Shown here: positions 35,807 through 44,306 of the stretch, one piece after another
Layout of the letters: each line of letters opens with the position of its first letter
Numbering within the stretch: the stretch's first letter is position 1
NCBI GenBank assembly: GCA_963772815.1
Contig: CAVYYV010000004.1
Span: 558,001-622,000 of the forward strand
DNA from: DATFFO01 sp963772815
Lineage (GTDB): Bacteria > Actinomycetota > Acidimicrobiia > Spongiisociales > ZC4RG35
Direction of reading: 5' to 3'
DNA length: 64,000 nucleotides
Position numbers and translations under genes: made by a program
Notes under the pieces: model-generated
Database searches by the model: none
Told to the model about the DNA's origin: nothing
Seen by the model: the letters and a program-made list of their open reading frames with translations, nothing else

Positions 35807-36529
35807 GTGCCGGCTCTGATCGCCGCCTTGGCGGGCCTACTCAGCGGACCCTTGGTCCATCATGTCGCTGTGCAAGCCGGTGCAGACCAGCCTTTTGCAC
35901 CCAGCCAGGCGATCTGTCGGAACTGCGGGGAGCGGCATGGCCGGATGCTCGCCAAGTGCCCGACTTGTGGCCTGTCGCCTGCCCGCCCCCTGCTGACGTC
36001 GGTCGCCAGCGCCGGAGTCTGGGCGGGACTCGGCTGGCGGTTGGGCTGGGGCTGGGCCCTGGTGGCCTATCTCTTCTTCGCCGGCATGACCGTGGCCCTC
36101 TTCCTCACCGACGTCGACCACAAGAGGATCCCGAATCGGATCACCTACCCGGGAACGCTCGTCGCGTTCGGCTTGTTGGCGGCAGGATCGGCGGCGGACG
36201 GGACGGCGTCGGCTCTACCCAGGGCGCTGGCGGGCGCCGGCCTGTACGCCGGGATCCTGTTCATCGTGTACCTGGCCGCCCGGGGCGGTTTCGGGTTCGG
36301 GGACGTCAAGCTGGCCGTGCCTCTGGGCCTGTTCCTGGTCTTCGACGCCTGGGGGAGGCTGTTCGTAGCCGGATTCGTGACGGCCGTGATCGGGGCAGTG
36401 ATGGCACTGGGGGCCGTGGTGATCGGCCGGGCGGGCGCCAAGACCGAGATTCCCTATGGGCCCTCGATGATCCTGGGGGCGTGGGTGGCGCTGATCGGGG
36501 GAGAGGCGCTGACCAGGATATTCATGTGA
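35807..36529 (+). CDS. A24-family prepilin peptidase
   Basis: An eight-helix-type membrane aspartic protease that cleaves and often methylates type IV pilin-like leaders. Catalytic Asps are in FLTDVDHKRIPNRI and GFGDVKLAVPLG. The cytoplasmic zinc-ribbon-like loop CRNCGERHGRMLAKCPTCG with two CxxC pairs is intact. GTG 35807 is preferred: it begins MPALIAALAGLLSG, the first helix, and TACGAT at about 35794-35799 gives a leaderless start. TTG 35765 would add 14 unconserved residues and would sit right after the upstream terminator hairpin. No pilin genes are in the window; M. tuberculosis has a peptidase gene at the same place (Rv2551c). Confidence 0.88.
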   Translation: MPALIAALAGLLSGPLVHHVAVQAGADQPFAPSQAICRNCGERHGRMLAKCPTCGLSPARPLLTSVASAGVWAGLGWRLGWGWALVAYLFFAGMTVALFLTDVDHKRIPNRITYPGTLVAFGLLAAGSAADGTASALPRALAGAGLYAGILFIVYLAARGGFGFGDVKLAVPLGLFLVFDAWGRLFVAGFVTAVIGAVMALGAVVIGRAGAKTEIPYGPSMILGAWVALIGGEALTRIFM

Positions 36530-36550
36530 TGGGTCGCTTCGGTGCGCCGG

Positions 36551-36556
36551 TACCAT
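36551..36556 (+). promoter_or_regulatory. Candidate -10 box (TACCAT) for leaderless aroC
   Basis: TACCAT ends seven bases before the aroC GTG at 36564, and there is no Shine-Dalgarno. No clear -35. Confidence 0.3.
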
Positions 36557-36563
36557 CACGCCC

Positions 36564-37722
36564 GTGCTTCGCTTTCTGACCGCCGGGGAGTCCCATGGCC
36601 CGGGCCTGGTCACGATCATCGAGGGCCTGCCGGCTGGACTCGCTTTCGAGGCCTCGGGCCTCGCCAGCGAGCTCGCCCGACGACGCCTCGGTTACGGTCG
36701 CAGCCCCCGCATGGGTATCGAACAGGACCAGATCGAGATCCTGGGTGGGGTGCGGCACGGCAGGACATTGGGATCTCCGGTGTCGATCCTGATCCGTAAC
36801 ACGGAATACGAGGAGAAGTGGTCGGAGGAGATGAGCCCCCATCCGGGCCGACCGAAACGTCTCATGATCACGCCCCGGCCCGGCCACGCCGACCTTCCCG
36901 GGATGCTCAAATACGACACCCATGACGCCCGGGACATCCTGGAGCGGGCGTCGGCTCGCGAGACCGCCGCCCGGACGGTGGTCGGATATCTGTCCAAGCT
37001 CCTGACAGCCGAAATCGGCATCTCCGTGCTGAGCCATGTCGTTGAGATCGGGACGGTTCGGGCACCCGACGATTCCCCGCTCCCGAGGCCCGAAGACCTC
37101 CCGCTGATCGATGCGTCGTCGGTCAGATGCCTGGACCCGTCCAGCGCTGCCCAGATGGAAGCCGAGATCCGCAACGCGACGCGAGAGTGGCGACACTTTG
37201 GGAGGTGTGATCGAAGTTCTCGCGTACCAGGTCCCGGCCGGGCTGGGAAGCCACGTTCACTGGGATAGAAAGATCGACGGCCGGCTGGCCCATGCCCTGA
37301 TGTCGATCCAGGCGATCAAAGGCGTTGAGGTTGGAGACGGCTTCTCGCAGGCCCGCGCCAAGGGCTCCCTGGCACACGATGAGATCTTCCACGATGGGGG
37401 TGATTTCACTCGCACGACTACCCGGGCAGGTGGCACCGAAGGCGGCATGACCATCGGTGGGATCCTGAGGGTCAGGGCGGCCATGAAGCCCATCGCCACG
37501 GTCATGAAGACGCTCCAGTCGGTTGACGTCGAGACCAAGGAACCGACCAGGGCCTTCTTCGAGCGCTCCGACACCTGCGCCGTTCCCAGAGCAGGCGTGG
37601 TGTGTGAGCAGATGGTCGCTTTCGTGCTGGCCGACGAGTGCCTGCGCAGCTTCGGGGGCGACACCGTCGACGACTTTCGAGCGGCGGCTGAGCGATACCG
37701 GAAGAGGCTGAGCGACTTCTGA
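36564..37722 (+). CDS. aroC: Chorismate synthase (interrupted by a +1 frameshift)
   Basis: Last step of the shikimate pathway, converting EPSP to chorismate with reduced FMN. From GTG 36564, FLTAGESHGPGLVTIIEGLPAG (signature 1), RRLGYGRSPRM, RPGHADLPGMLKY and ERASARETAARTVVG are intact. The frame then breaks after EIRNA and continues in the +1 frame as RESGDTLGGVIEV, GLGSHVHWDRKIDGRLAHAL, the signature QAIKGVEVGDGF and RTTTRAGGTEGGMT. Removing one base near 37179 (CGCGACGCG) gives about 385 residues, the normal length. Both parts are conserved, so error is likely. The stop overlaps the aroK ATG by one base. Confidence 0.9.
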
Positions 37723-38237
37723 TGGCCACCCGCGTGTGGTTGATCGGCATGATGGGGTCGGGAAAGACCACGGTGGGCACCGAAGTGGCCCGACGTCTGG
37801 GGTTCGACTTCGTCGATACGGACGTCCTCATCAATTCCCTGGGCGGCAGGTCGATCCCCGACATCTGGGCCGAGGACGGGGAGGAGGAGTTTCGCTTGTT
37901 GGAGAGCCAGATGGTGCGGTCGGCCGCCGAGTACGGCGACGTGGTGATCGCGACCGGTGGAGGGGTCGTGATCTCCGAGGACAACGTCGACGTCATGCGG
38001 TCCTCGGGACCTGTCGTGTGGCTCAGCGCCTCGCCGCAGACCATGGCCGAGCGGGTCGGGCATGTAGGCGGACGCCCCCTGCTGGCCGATGAGGACGACC
38101 CAGAGGCGGTGTTGGGCCGGCTTCTGGAGGAGCGACGGCGAGCCTACCGCTCGGCCGCTCATCATGTAGTCGTGACCGACGGCCGCCCGATCGAGGACGT
38201 CGCGCAGGAGGTGATTGCCACTTGCCTCGCTTCGTGA
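37722..38237 (+). CDS. aroK: Shikimate kinase
   Basis: Phosphorylates shikimate at the 3-hydroxyl. The 171-residue P-loop kinase shows IGMMGSGKTTVGTEVARRLG (Walker A), DTDVLI with the substrate and metal Asp, the DExF-type segment EEEFRLLESQM, GGGVVISE and a lid with GRPLLADEDD. ATG 37722 shares a base with the aroC stop, and the gene overlaps aroB by 16 bases, so aroC-K-B are one translational unit. Confidence 0.95.
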   Translation: MATRVWLIGMMGSGKTTVGTEVARRLGFDFVDTDVLINSLGGRSIPDIWAEDGEEEFRLLESQMVRSAAEYGDVVIATGGGVVISEDNVDVMRSSGPVVWLSASPQTMAERVGHVGGRPLLADEDDPEAVLGRLLEERRRAYRSAAHHVVVTDGRPIEDVAQEVIATCLAS

Positions 38238-39250
38238 TCCCGGATGCGGGCGAGGTGCTGGTGGGCAATGGTCTGCCACGCCGTCTCCTGCCTCCCAACG
38301 AGGGGCGGAGCCGGGTGGCCGTCCTCACCCAGCCCAGTGTCGCCAGTCGGGCCCAGGCGGTGGCGGAGGCCATCGGCAAACGCGAAGCCGATCACGTGAT
38401 GGTGATTGAGCTCGCCGACGGGGAGGAGGCCAAGAGCCTCGAAGCTGTGCGGGACATCTACGAGACGCTGGCCGACTTCCGGCTGGGCCGGGAAGACACG
38501 ATCGTCACCGTCGGCGGGGGAGCAGCCAGTGACGCCGGAGGCTTCGTGGCCGGCACCTGGATGCGAGGAGTCGAGGTCGTACACATACCTACCACACTGC
38601 TCGGGGCCGTGGATGCGGCCATCGGGGGCAAGACAGCCGTGAATCTGGCCGGCAAGAACCTGGTGGGAGTGTTCTGGCATCCGACGCGGGTAGTGGTCGA
38701 CCTCGGGTTCCTGGAGGCCATACCCGAGCGCCTGAAGAGGTCGGGAGCGGCCGAGACGATCAAAGCCGGCTTTCTGGGCGCTCCCGAGATAATCGAGGCT
38801 TACCGTCGGCGGGGAATCGATGCTCCACTCGATCGGATCATCCCTCCCGCGGTGCGGGTCAAGGTCGAAATCGTCAACGAAGATGCCACCGAGAAGGGCC
38901 GCAGGGCTTTGCTGAATCTGGGCCATACGATCGGACACGCCATCGAGTACGCCACGGGCATCCCTCACGGCGAAGCCGTGTCACTGGGCCTGGTGGCCGA
39001 GTCCGCCATCTCGGAGAAACGGCTCGGCTTCACCGGACACGGCTTGATGGTGGAGATTCTGGAGACGGTCGGGCTGCCTACCCACGCCCCCGATGCGGAC
39101 CGGTCCGAGCTGCTGGATCTCATCTCCCTCGACAAGAAACGAGACAACCAGGGCGTCCGCATGGTGCTTCTCACGTCCGAAGGCTGGCCCGAGGTTCAGC
39201 CCGTCACCACCCAAGACCTCGAATACGGCTTGGGCATCATCGGTCTCTAG
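38222..39250 (+). CDS. aroB: 3-dehydroquinate synthase
   Basis: NAD- and metal-dependent second step of the shikimate pathway. The 342-residue product has the NAD-binding VTVGGGAASDAGGFVAGTW, the substrate region HIPTTLLGAVDAAIGGKTAVNL with KNLVGVFWHPTRV, and the metal ligands in LLNLGHTIGHAIEYATG and IPHGEAVSLG. TTG 38222 gives MPRFVIPDAG. GTG 38234 would cut into the first strand. No aroQ follows, unlike in M. tuberculosis. Confidence 0.94.
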   Translation: MPRFVIPDAGEVLVGNGLPRRLLPPNEGRSRVAVLTQPSVASRAQAVAEAIGKREADHVMVIELADGEEAKSLEAVRDIYETLADFRLGREDTIVTVGGGAASDAGGFVAGTWMRGVEVVHIPTTLLGAVDAAIGGKTAVNLAGKNLVGVFWHPTRVVVDLGFLEAIPERLKRSGAAETIKAGFLGAPEIIEAYRRRGIDAPLDRIIPPAVRVKVEIVNEDATEKGRRALLNLGHTIGHAIEYATGIPHGEAVSLGLVAESAISEKRLGFTGHGLMVEILETVGLPTHAPDADRSELLDLISLDKKRDNQGVRMVLLTSEGWPEVQPVTTQDLEYGLGIIGL

Positions 39251-39390
39251 AGCTCATGGGCTCCGAGCTCGTGGCCATGCCACTCTCTCGGCGCGCCCGG
39301 CAGGGTCCCGACGCACCCCCGACCAACCAGCGACGAGCCCGCCGGAACGGAGCAGCTCGGTCCGGTTCAGCAGGCCGATTGGGCGTGGCC

Positions 39391-39409
39391 GGAGCGGGCT
39401 CGCCGCTCC
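39391..39409 (+). terminator. Hairpin between aroB and efp
   Basis: GGAGCGG (39391-39397) and CCGCTCC (39403-39409) form a perfect 7-bp stem just upstream of the efp -10 box. GAGCTC repeats at 39250-39255 and 39265-39270 can form a second hairpin directly after the aroB stop. Either may end the aro operon; no U-tract is present. Confidence 0.35.
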
Positions 39410-39419
39410 CGATAGCCCC

Positions 39420-39425
39420 TATCCT
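39420..39425 (+). promoter_or_regulatory. Candidate -10 box (TATCCT) for leaderless efp
   Basis: TATCCT ends seven bases before ATG 39433, and no Shine-Dalgarno is present. This is the best hexamer in the 182-base aroB-efp gap. A -35 is not evident, partly because a hairpin lies there. Confidence 0.4.
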
Positions 39426-39432
39426 CCTGTAG

Positions 39433-39990
39433 ATGATCTCCACCAACGACGTTCGCCCGGGCATGGCCCTGGACCTGGACGGCTCTCTATTCACGATCGT
39501 TGAGTACCAGCACGTCAAGCCCGGAAAGGGAAAGGCCTTCGTGCGGATGAGACTCAAGAACGTGGAGACGGGCCAGGTGCTGGACCGCACATTCAGAGCG
39601 GACGAGGACGTGCCCCAGGCCTTCATCGAGCGGCGCGACCATCAATACCTTTACCGCGACGACCTCGGCTACCACTTCATGAACCTGGAGGACTTCGCCC
39701 AGCTGGCCCTGACCAGTGAAGATGTCGGCGAAGCGGCCAGCTACCTGACCGATGGCTCCACCGTCACCCTGACCCTGTACCAGGGAACACCGATCGGAGT
39801 CGACCTTCCTGCCGCCGTCGAGCTGGACGTGACCTACGCCGAGCCGGGTGTCAAGGGCGATACCCGTACCGGGGCCACCAAGCCCATCACCCTGGAGACG
39901 GGCCTGGTGATCCAGGCCCCGCTGTTCGTGGAACAGGGCGACCGCGTCAAGGTGGACACACGCAGCGGCGAGTACCTAACCAGAGTGTGA
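39433..39990 (+). CDS. efp: Elongation factor P
   Basis: Relieves ribosome stalling at polyproline. The 185-residue, three-domain protein has the KOW-like domain I with the loop VKPGKGKAFVRMRLKN that reaches the peptidyl-transferase centre (Lys at the tip, about residue 34), and the C-terminal signature VDTRSGEYLTRV. No EpmA/EpmB, EarP or YmfI-type gene lies nearby, so its modification state is unknown. ATG 39433. nusB overlaps the end by four bases. Confidence 0.96.
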   Translation: MISTNDVRPGMALDLDGSLFTIVEYQHVKPGKGKAFVRMRLKNVETGQVLDRTFRADEDVPQAFIERRDHQYLYRDDLGYHFMNLEDFAQLALTSEDVGEAASYLTDGSTVTLTLYQGTPIGVDLPAAVELDVTYAEPGVKGDTRTGATKPITLETGLVIQAPLFVEQGDRVKVDTRSGEYLTRV

Positions 39991-40358
39991 GCACCACCGA
40001 GCCCCGCGATCTGGCTCTTCAGGCGCTCTACCAGTTCGATCGAACCGGTAGCAACGGGGTCGCCGAGACCCTTCCCTTCAAGGCGCGACGATTGGTGGAA
40101 GGGGTTCTGGCCCATACCGCGGAGCTGGACGAGGAGATCGGCCGCGCCAGCGACCACTGGAGCATCGACCGAATGCCGGTCGTGGACCGGGCCATTCTCC
40201 GACTGGGTCTCTATGAGCTCCGATTCGAGCCCGAGACGCCGGTGCCGGTGGTCCTCGATGAGGCGGTACGCCTGGCCAAGACCTACTCCACCCAGCGCTC
40301 GGGGGCGTTTGTCAACGGAGTCCTGGCCACCCTGGCCGCCCCCGACGGTGAACCATGA
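39987..40358 (+). CDS. nusB: Transcription antitermination factor NusB
   Basis: A 123-residue all-helical RNA-binding factor for rRNA antitermination. The opening is RDLALQALYQFDRTG, with WSIDRMPVVDRAILRLGLYEL and the conserved C-terminal AKTYSTQRSGAFVNGVLATL. GTG 39987 overlaps the efp stop. The pyrimidine operon begins 72 bases downstream of its stop. In M. tuberculosis nusB and pyrR are far apart; here they are neighbours. Confidence 0.95.
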   Translation: MSTTEPRDLALQALYQFDRTGSNGVAETLPFKARRLVEGVLAHTAELDEEIGRASDHWSIDRMPVVDRAILRLGLYELRFEPETPVPVVLDEAVRLAKTYSTQRSGAFVNGVLATLAAPDGEP

Positions 40359-40376
40359 GGACACGCCCACCTGTTA

Positions 40377-40403
40377 GGGTTCCGAGCCGACAGCCTTTAA
40401 CCC
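40377..40403 (+). promoter_or_regulatory. Leader hairpin upstream of the PyrR-type loop
   Basis: GGGTT (40377-40381) can pair with AACCC (40399-40403) across a 17-base loop, directly 5' of the PyrR-like loop. It may form the lower stem or an alternative fold of the pyrR leader. It is short, so support is weak. Confidence 0.25.
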
Positions 40404-40417
40404 GGCCCCGTGAGGTC
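40404..40417 (+). promoter_or_regulatory. PyrR-binding-loop-like hairpin in the pyrR leader
   Basis: GGCCCCGTGAGGTC matches the PyrR binding-loop consensus ARUCCNGNGAGGYU at the whole CCNGNGAGGY core. The two outer bases differ from consensus as a G-C pair replacing the A-U pair, so the stem is kept. One further difference (U to C) falls on the unpaired position. It ends three bases before the AAGGAG of pyrR. PyrR bound in the presence of UMP could therefore block initiation, as described for translational PyrR control in mycobacteria. Confidence 0.6.
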
Positions 40418-40430
40418 GAGAAGGAGAGTT

Positions 40431-40973
40431 TTGACGGCCACCACACAGGTGATGGCCCGCGATGACCTGAGGCGGGCCATACATCGCATAGCCCACGAGA
40501 TCGTGGAGCGTCATCACGGTGCAGATGACGTGGTCCTGGTCGGCATCCACACCCGCGGCGTGCCACTGGCCTGCTCCATTGCCCGGGCCATCCACGAGTT
40601 CGAGGGCACCGAGGTGCCGGTCGGAGAGCTCGACATCGGCCTCTACCGTGACGACCTCGGACGCCGCCACGCCACCCGACTGGGCCGGACGTCGATCCCG
40701 ATCGACATCTCAGGACGGCCCGTCATCCTCGTCGACGACGTCCTCTTCACCGGCCGCACCATCCGGGCCGCTCTCGATGCTCTCTCCGACCTGGGCCGCG
40801 CCTCGCTGGTTCAGTTGGCGGTGTTGGTGGATCGCGGTCATCGCCAGCTTCCCATCCGCCCCGATTACGTGGGCAAGAACCTTCCCACCAGCCGAGACGA
40901 GCGGGTGTGGGTGAAAACGGCCGAGATCGACGGTGAGGCCGGGGTCTGGCTCGGGGAGGGCACCGGGTCTTGA
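40431..40973 (+). CDS. pyrR: Bifunctional pyr operon RNA-binding regulator / uracil phosphoribosyltransferase
   Basis: A 180-residue PRT-fold protein with VLVGIHTRGVPLA, the PRPP-binding VILVDDVLFTGRTIRAAL and VDRGHRQLPIRPDYVGKNLPT, the hallmark of PyrR over plain UPRTases. TTG 40431 is preferred because AAGGAG (40421-40426) lies just upstream. GTG 40410 would put the Shine-Dalgarno and the regulatory hairpin inside the gene. It heads the seven-gene pyrimidine operon and probably represses it when UMP is high. Its stop overlaps the pyrB TTG. Confidence 0.94.
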   Translation: MTATTQVMARDDLRRAIHRIAHEIVERHHGADDVVLVGIHTRGVPLACSIARAIHEFEGTEVPVGELDIGLYRDDLGRRHATRLGRTSIPIDISGRPVILVDDVLFTGRTIRAALDALSDLGRASLVQLAVLVDRGHRQLPIRPDYVGKNLPTSRDERVWVKTAEIDGEAGVWLGEGTGS

Positions 40974-41890
40974 GGCATCTGCTCACCACCGAGGGCCTGA
41001 CCCGTCCCGAGATCGAAGATCTCCTGGATCTCGCCGACCAGTTCCTAGAGGTTCTGGAACGGAAGATACCGAAGGTGCCGACATTGCGAGGGGCGACGGT
41101 GGCAACCATGTTCTTCGAGCCATCTACCCGGACTCGACTGTCGTTCGAGCGTGCCGCCCGGGCACTGTCGGCCGACGTGCTCAGCTTCAATCCCGGCACG
41201 TCCTCGGTCACCAAGGGAGAGAGCCTCAAGGACACAGCCCTGACGCTGCGTGCCATGGGAGCCGATCTGATGGTGGTCCGGCACGGGGCCACCGGGGCGG
41301 CCCACCGGGTGGCTCAGTGGGTCGACGTCCCCGTGGTCAACGCCGGAGACGGCGCTCATCAGCATCCCACCCAGGCTCTGCTCGACTCGCTCACCCTGCG
41401 AAGGCACTTCGGCAAGCTCGACGGGCTCCACGTCGGCATAGTGGGGGACATCCGCCACTCCAGAGTGGCACGCTCGGACTTGTGGGCCTTTTCCACCCTC
41501 GGAGCCCGCGTCACGCTCGTGGCACCTCCCACGCTGCTGCCCCTCGACACCACCGATTGGCCTTGCGACACGGCCACGGAGCTGGATCCCGTACTGCCCG
41601 GCCTGGACGTGATCTACCTGCTCCGCATTCAACAGGAGCGCGGAGGGGGCACCGGGTTCACCTCCTTGCCCGAATACGTGCGCAGATTCGGGCTCGACGA
41701 CCGCCGATTCGAGATGCTGCCTTCCGAGGCCGTGATAATGCATCCGGGGCCGATGAACCGTGGCGTGGAGATCGCCCCACACGTTGCCGACCATCCACGC
41801 ACCCTGATCCTCGACCAGGTGCGCAACGGAGTCGCAGCCCGAATGGCGGTCCTGTTCCGTCTTCTCGGGGCTCCCGGAGGTGAGGCATGA
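40970..41890 (+). CDS. pyrB: Aspartate carbamoyltransferase catalytic subunit
   Basis: First committed step of UMP synthesis. The 306-residue product has the carbamoyl-phosphate site FEPSTRTRLSFERAARAL, HPTQALLDSLTLRRHFG and the aspartate-binding C-terminal domain with MHPGPMNRGVE. No pyrI regulatory chain is present in the operon, as usual for actinobacteria. TTG 40970 overlaps the pyrR stop; pyrC starts on the pyrB stop (ATGA). Confidence 0.96.
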   Translation: MRHLLTTEGLTRPEIEDLLDLADQFLEVLERKIPKVPTLRGATVATMFFEPSTRTRLSFERAARALSADVLSFNPGTSSVTKGESLKDTALTLRAMGADLMVVRHGATGAAHRVAQWVDVPVVNAGDGAHQHPTQALLDSLTLRRHFGKLDGLHVGIVGDIRHSRVARSDLWAFSTLGARVTLVAPPTLLPLDTTDWPCDTATELDPVLPGLDVIYLLRIQQERGGGTGFTSLPEYVRRFGLDDRRFEMLPSEAVIMHPGPMNRGVEIAPHVADHPRTLILDQVRNGVAARMAVLFRLLGAPGGEA

Positions 41891-43155
41891 TCGTGATCCG
41901 CAACGGGTCCGTGCTCACGGATCAGGGGATTCGGCGCTGCGACGTAGCCGTGGATGGAGGTGTCGTCGCGGCGGTGGGGGAGGTCGACGCCCCTCCCGAT
42001 GCCAGGGTCATCGACGCCTCCGGGTGCTGGGTGGGCCCAGGGCTGGTCGACCTGCACGCTCATCTCCGCGAGCCGGGCCAGGAGTGGAAAGAGGACATCG
42101 AGACGGGGAGCAGGGCGGCCGCTGCGGGCGGGTTCACGGCAATCGTGGCGATGCCCAACACGGTGCCCACCATCGATGCGGGGCACCGGGCCGGGTTCGT
42201 GGCGGAGCGCGGCAGCCGGGCCGGATATTGCCGGGTGGCACCGGCGGGCGCCATCACCATCGACCGAGCCGGACGCGAACTGGCCCACCTCGATGAGCTG
42301 TGGGAGGCCGGGGTGAGGCTCTTCACAGACGACGGCACCACGTTGGCCGATGCCGGGCTGCTCCGCCGAGCCATGGAATATCTCGCCGGGAGGGACTGCG
42401 TGATCGCCCAGCACGCCGAGGACCCCGGCCTGTCCGCGGATGGGCACATGCACGAAGGCTCGGTCTCGTCGCGGCTGGGCATGGCGGGCCTGGCTGCCCT
42501 GGCCGAGGAGATCATCGTGGCGCGCGACCTGGCTCTCGTCCGGCTGACCGGCGCCAACTATCACGTCCAGCACGTATCGACGGCCGGAACCGTCGAGTTG
42601 GTCCGCTCTGCCAAGGAGGAGGGCCTGCCCGTCACGGCCGAGGTAACACCGCACCACCTGACCTTCGACCACTCCCAGGTGGAGACGATGGATCCGAATT
42701 TCAAGATGTATCCACCCCTGAGAACCCCCGAAGACGTCGCCGAGTTGCGTCGGGCCCTGGTCGAAGGGACCATCGATGCCGTGGCCACCGACCATGCCCC
42801 ACATACCGACTCCGAGCAAGAAGTCCCCTTCGAGGAAGCGCCGCGGGGCGTCATCGGCCTGGAAACCGCCGCCTCGGCCACTCTGGCCGCGGCCTCGCTC
42901 GACCAACAGACGCTGTTCGAGCGGATGTCGATCAACCCGGCTCGAATTGCCAGGCTGGAACGCCACGGTCACCTGATCGGCCCCGGGGTGCCTGCCAACC
43001 TGGTCGTAATCGACCCCGAGGTCCGGTGGGTGCCGCAGCGGTTCCTGTCCAGATCACAGAACAGCCCTTTCGCGGGCCGGTCGCTGCGCGGTCGGGTTCT
43101 GGCAACGGTGTTCGAGGGAGCCCTGACTCACCTCGTCGCGCGGGAGGCATCATGA
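41887..43155 (+). CDS. pyrC: Dihydroorotase
   Basis: Zinc amidohydrolase closing carbamoyl-aspartate to dihydroorotate. The 422-residue type I enzyme shows the metal site DLHAHLREPGQEWKEDI (HxH), a Asp-containing LFTDDGTTLADAGLL, AQHAEDPGL, VQHVSTAGTVEL with His, and ATDHAPHT with the catalytic Asp. ATG 41887 overlaps pyrB; its own stop overlaps carA ATG. It is clearly distinct from the dihydropyrimidinase at the end of the window. Confidence 0.96.
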   Translation: MIVIRNGSVLTDQGIRRCDVAVDGGVVAAVGEVDAPPDARVIDASGCWVGPGLVDLHAHLREPGQEWKEDIETGSRAAAAGGFTAIVAMPNTVPTIDAGHRAGFVAERGSRAGYCRVAPAGAITIDRAGRELAHLDELWEAGVRLFTDDGTTLADAGLLRRAMEYLAGRDCVIAQHAEDPGLSADGHMHEGSVSSRLGMAGLAALAEEIIVARDLALVRLTGANYHVQHVSTAGTVELVRSAKEEGLPVTAEVTPHHLTFDHSQVETMDPNFKMYPPLRTPEDVAELRRALVEGTIDAVATDHAPHTDSEQEVPFEEAPRGVIGLETAASATLAAASLDQQTLFERMSINPARIARLERHGHLIGPGVPANLVVIDPEVRWVPQRFLSRSQNSPFAGRSLRGRVLATVFEGALTHLVAREAS

Positions 43156-44306
43156 GGGACTCCGGTCTGCTCGTGACGGGTGACGGTGAGGTCTTTCGGG
43201 GCAGCTCCGTGGGAGCCGAAGGATTGGCCACCGGCGAAGCCGTCTTCAACACCTCCATGACCGGGTATCAGGAGATACTGACCGACCCGTCCTATGCCGG
43301 CCAGGTGGTGGTGATGACCGCGCCTCATCAGGGCAATTACGGAGTCACGCCTGCCGATGCCCAGCGCGAGCACCCCGCCGTAGCCGGATTCGTCATGCGG
43401 TCGATGGCGCGTCGCCATTCGAACTGGCGAGCGGAGGGCTCTCTGGCCGGATACCTAATAGGCCAGGGCGTGGTGGCCCTGACCGATATCGACACCCGCC
43501 GGCTCACCCGCCATCTGCGGGATCGGGGAGCCATGCCGGTGGCAATTGGCGCAGGCGTGGACGAGCGAGAGCTCCTCGACGCCGCATCCTCGGCCCCGTC
43601 CATGATGGGTCAGGATCTGGCCACCGGGGTGGCCACCACAGAGCCCTACCAAGTCACCGCCACGAAGGAGCGTGTTGGCTCGGTCGTCGCCATGGACCTG
43701 GGGATGAAAGCCGACATAGCTGCCCAGCTCGCCCGGCGCGGCCTGGACGTGACGGTGGTACCCCCCTCCTTCCCTGCAGGCGAGATCCTCGACGCGAGGC
43801 CCGATGGCGTCTTCGTGTCGAACGGTCCCGGAGACCCCGAGCCTCTTGAGACCCCGGTCCGCACGGTCGAAAACCTGCTGGGGAAGGTCCCGCTCTTCGG
43901 CATCTGCCTGGGCCACCAAGTCCTGGGCCTGGCGCTAGGGGCGCGAACCTTCAAACTCCCCTTCGGGCACCATGGAGGGAACCATCCGGTGCGTCGCCTG
44001 GACGACGGGCGAGTCGAGATCACGGCCCAGAATCATGGTTTTGCCGTGGACCTGTGGGCGCTTACCGAGGCGGACCGCCCAGAACGGACCGGCCTGGCCG
44101 GCCCCGACCTTCTCCCGGAGCGGGCGGAGACACGGTTCGGGAGGGTGGTGCCAACCCATCAGAATCTCAACGACGGGACCCTGGAAGGTCTGAGATGCCT
44201 CGAAGTGGAGGCGTTCTCGGTGCAGTACCACCCCGAAGCCGCCCCCGGGCCCCACGACGCCATCTATCTGTTCGATGACTTCCTCGACCTGATGGGGCTG
44301 TCCTGA
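43152..44306 (+). CDS. carA: Carbamoyl-phosphate synthase small (glutaminase) subunit
   Basis: Hydrolyses glutamine and channels ammonia to CarB. The 384-residue protein has the N-terminal domain (EAVFNTSMTGYQEILTDPSY) and the class I amidotransferase domain with VSNGPGDPEP, the nucleophile Cys in FGICLGHQVLGLALG and the His-Glu pair in QYHPEAAPGP. ATG 43152 overlaps the pyrC stop, and upstream codons in the same frame are out of alignment. Its TGA overlaps an ATG (TGATG) that opens a repeat-built small ORF. Confidence 0.96.
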   Translation: MRDSGLLVTGDGEVFRGSSVGAEGLATGEAVFNTSMTGYQEILTDPSYAGQVVVMTAPHQGNYGVTPADAQREHPAVAGFVMRSMARRHSNWRAEGSLAGYLIGQGVVALTDIDTRRLTRHLRDRGAMPVAIGAGVDERELLDAASSAPSMMGQDLATGVATTEPYQVTATKERVGSVVAMDLGMKADIAAQLARRGLDVTVVPPSFPAGEILDARPDGVFVSNGPGDPEPLETPVRTVENLLGKVPLFGICLGHQVLGLALGARTFKLPFGHHGGNHPVRRLDDGRVEITAQNHGFAVDLWALTEADRPERTGLAGPDLLPERAETRFGRVVPTHQNLNDGTLEGLRCLEVEAFSVQYHPEAAPGPHDAIYLFDDFLDLMGLS

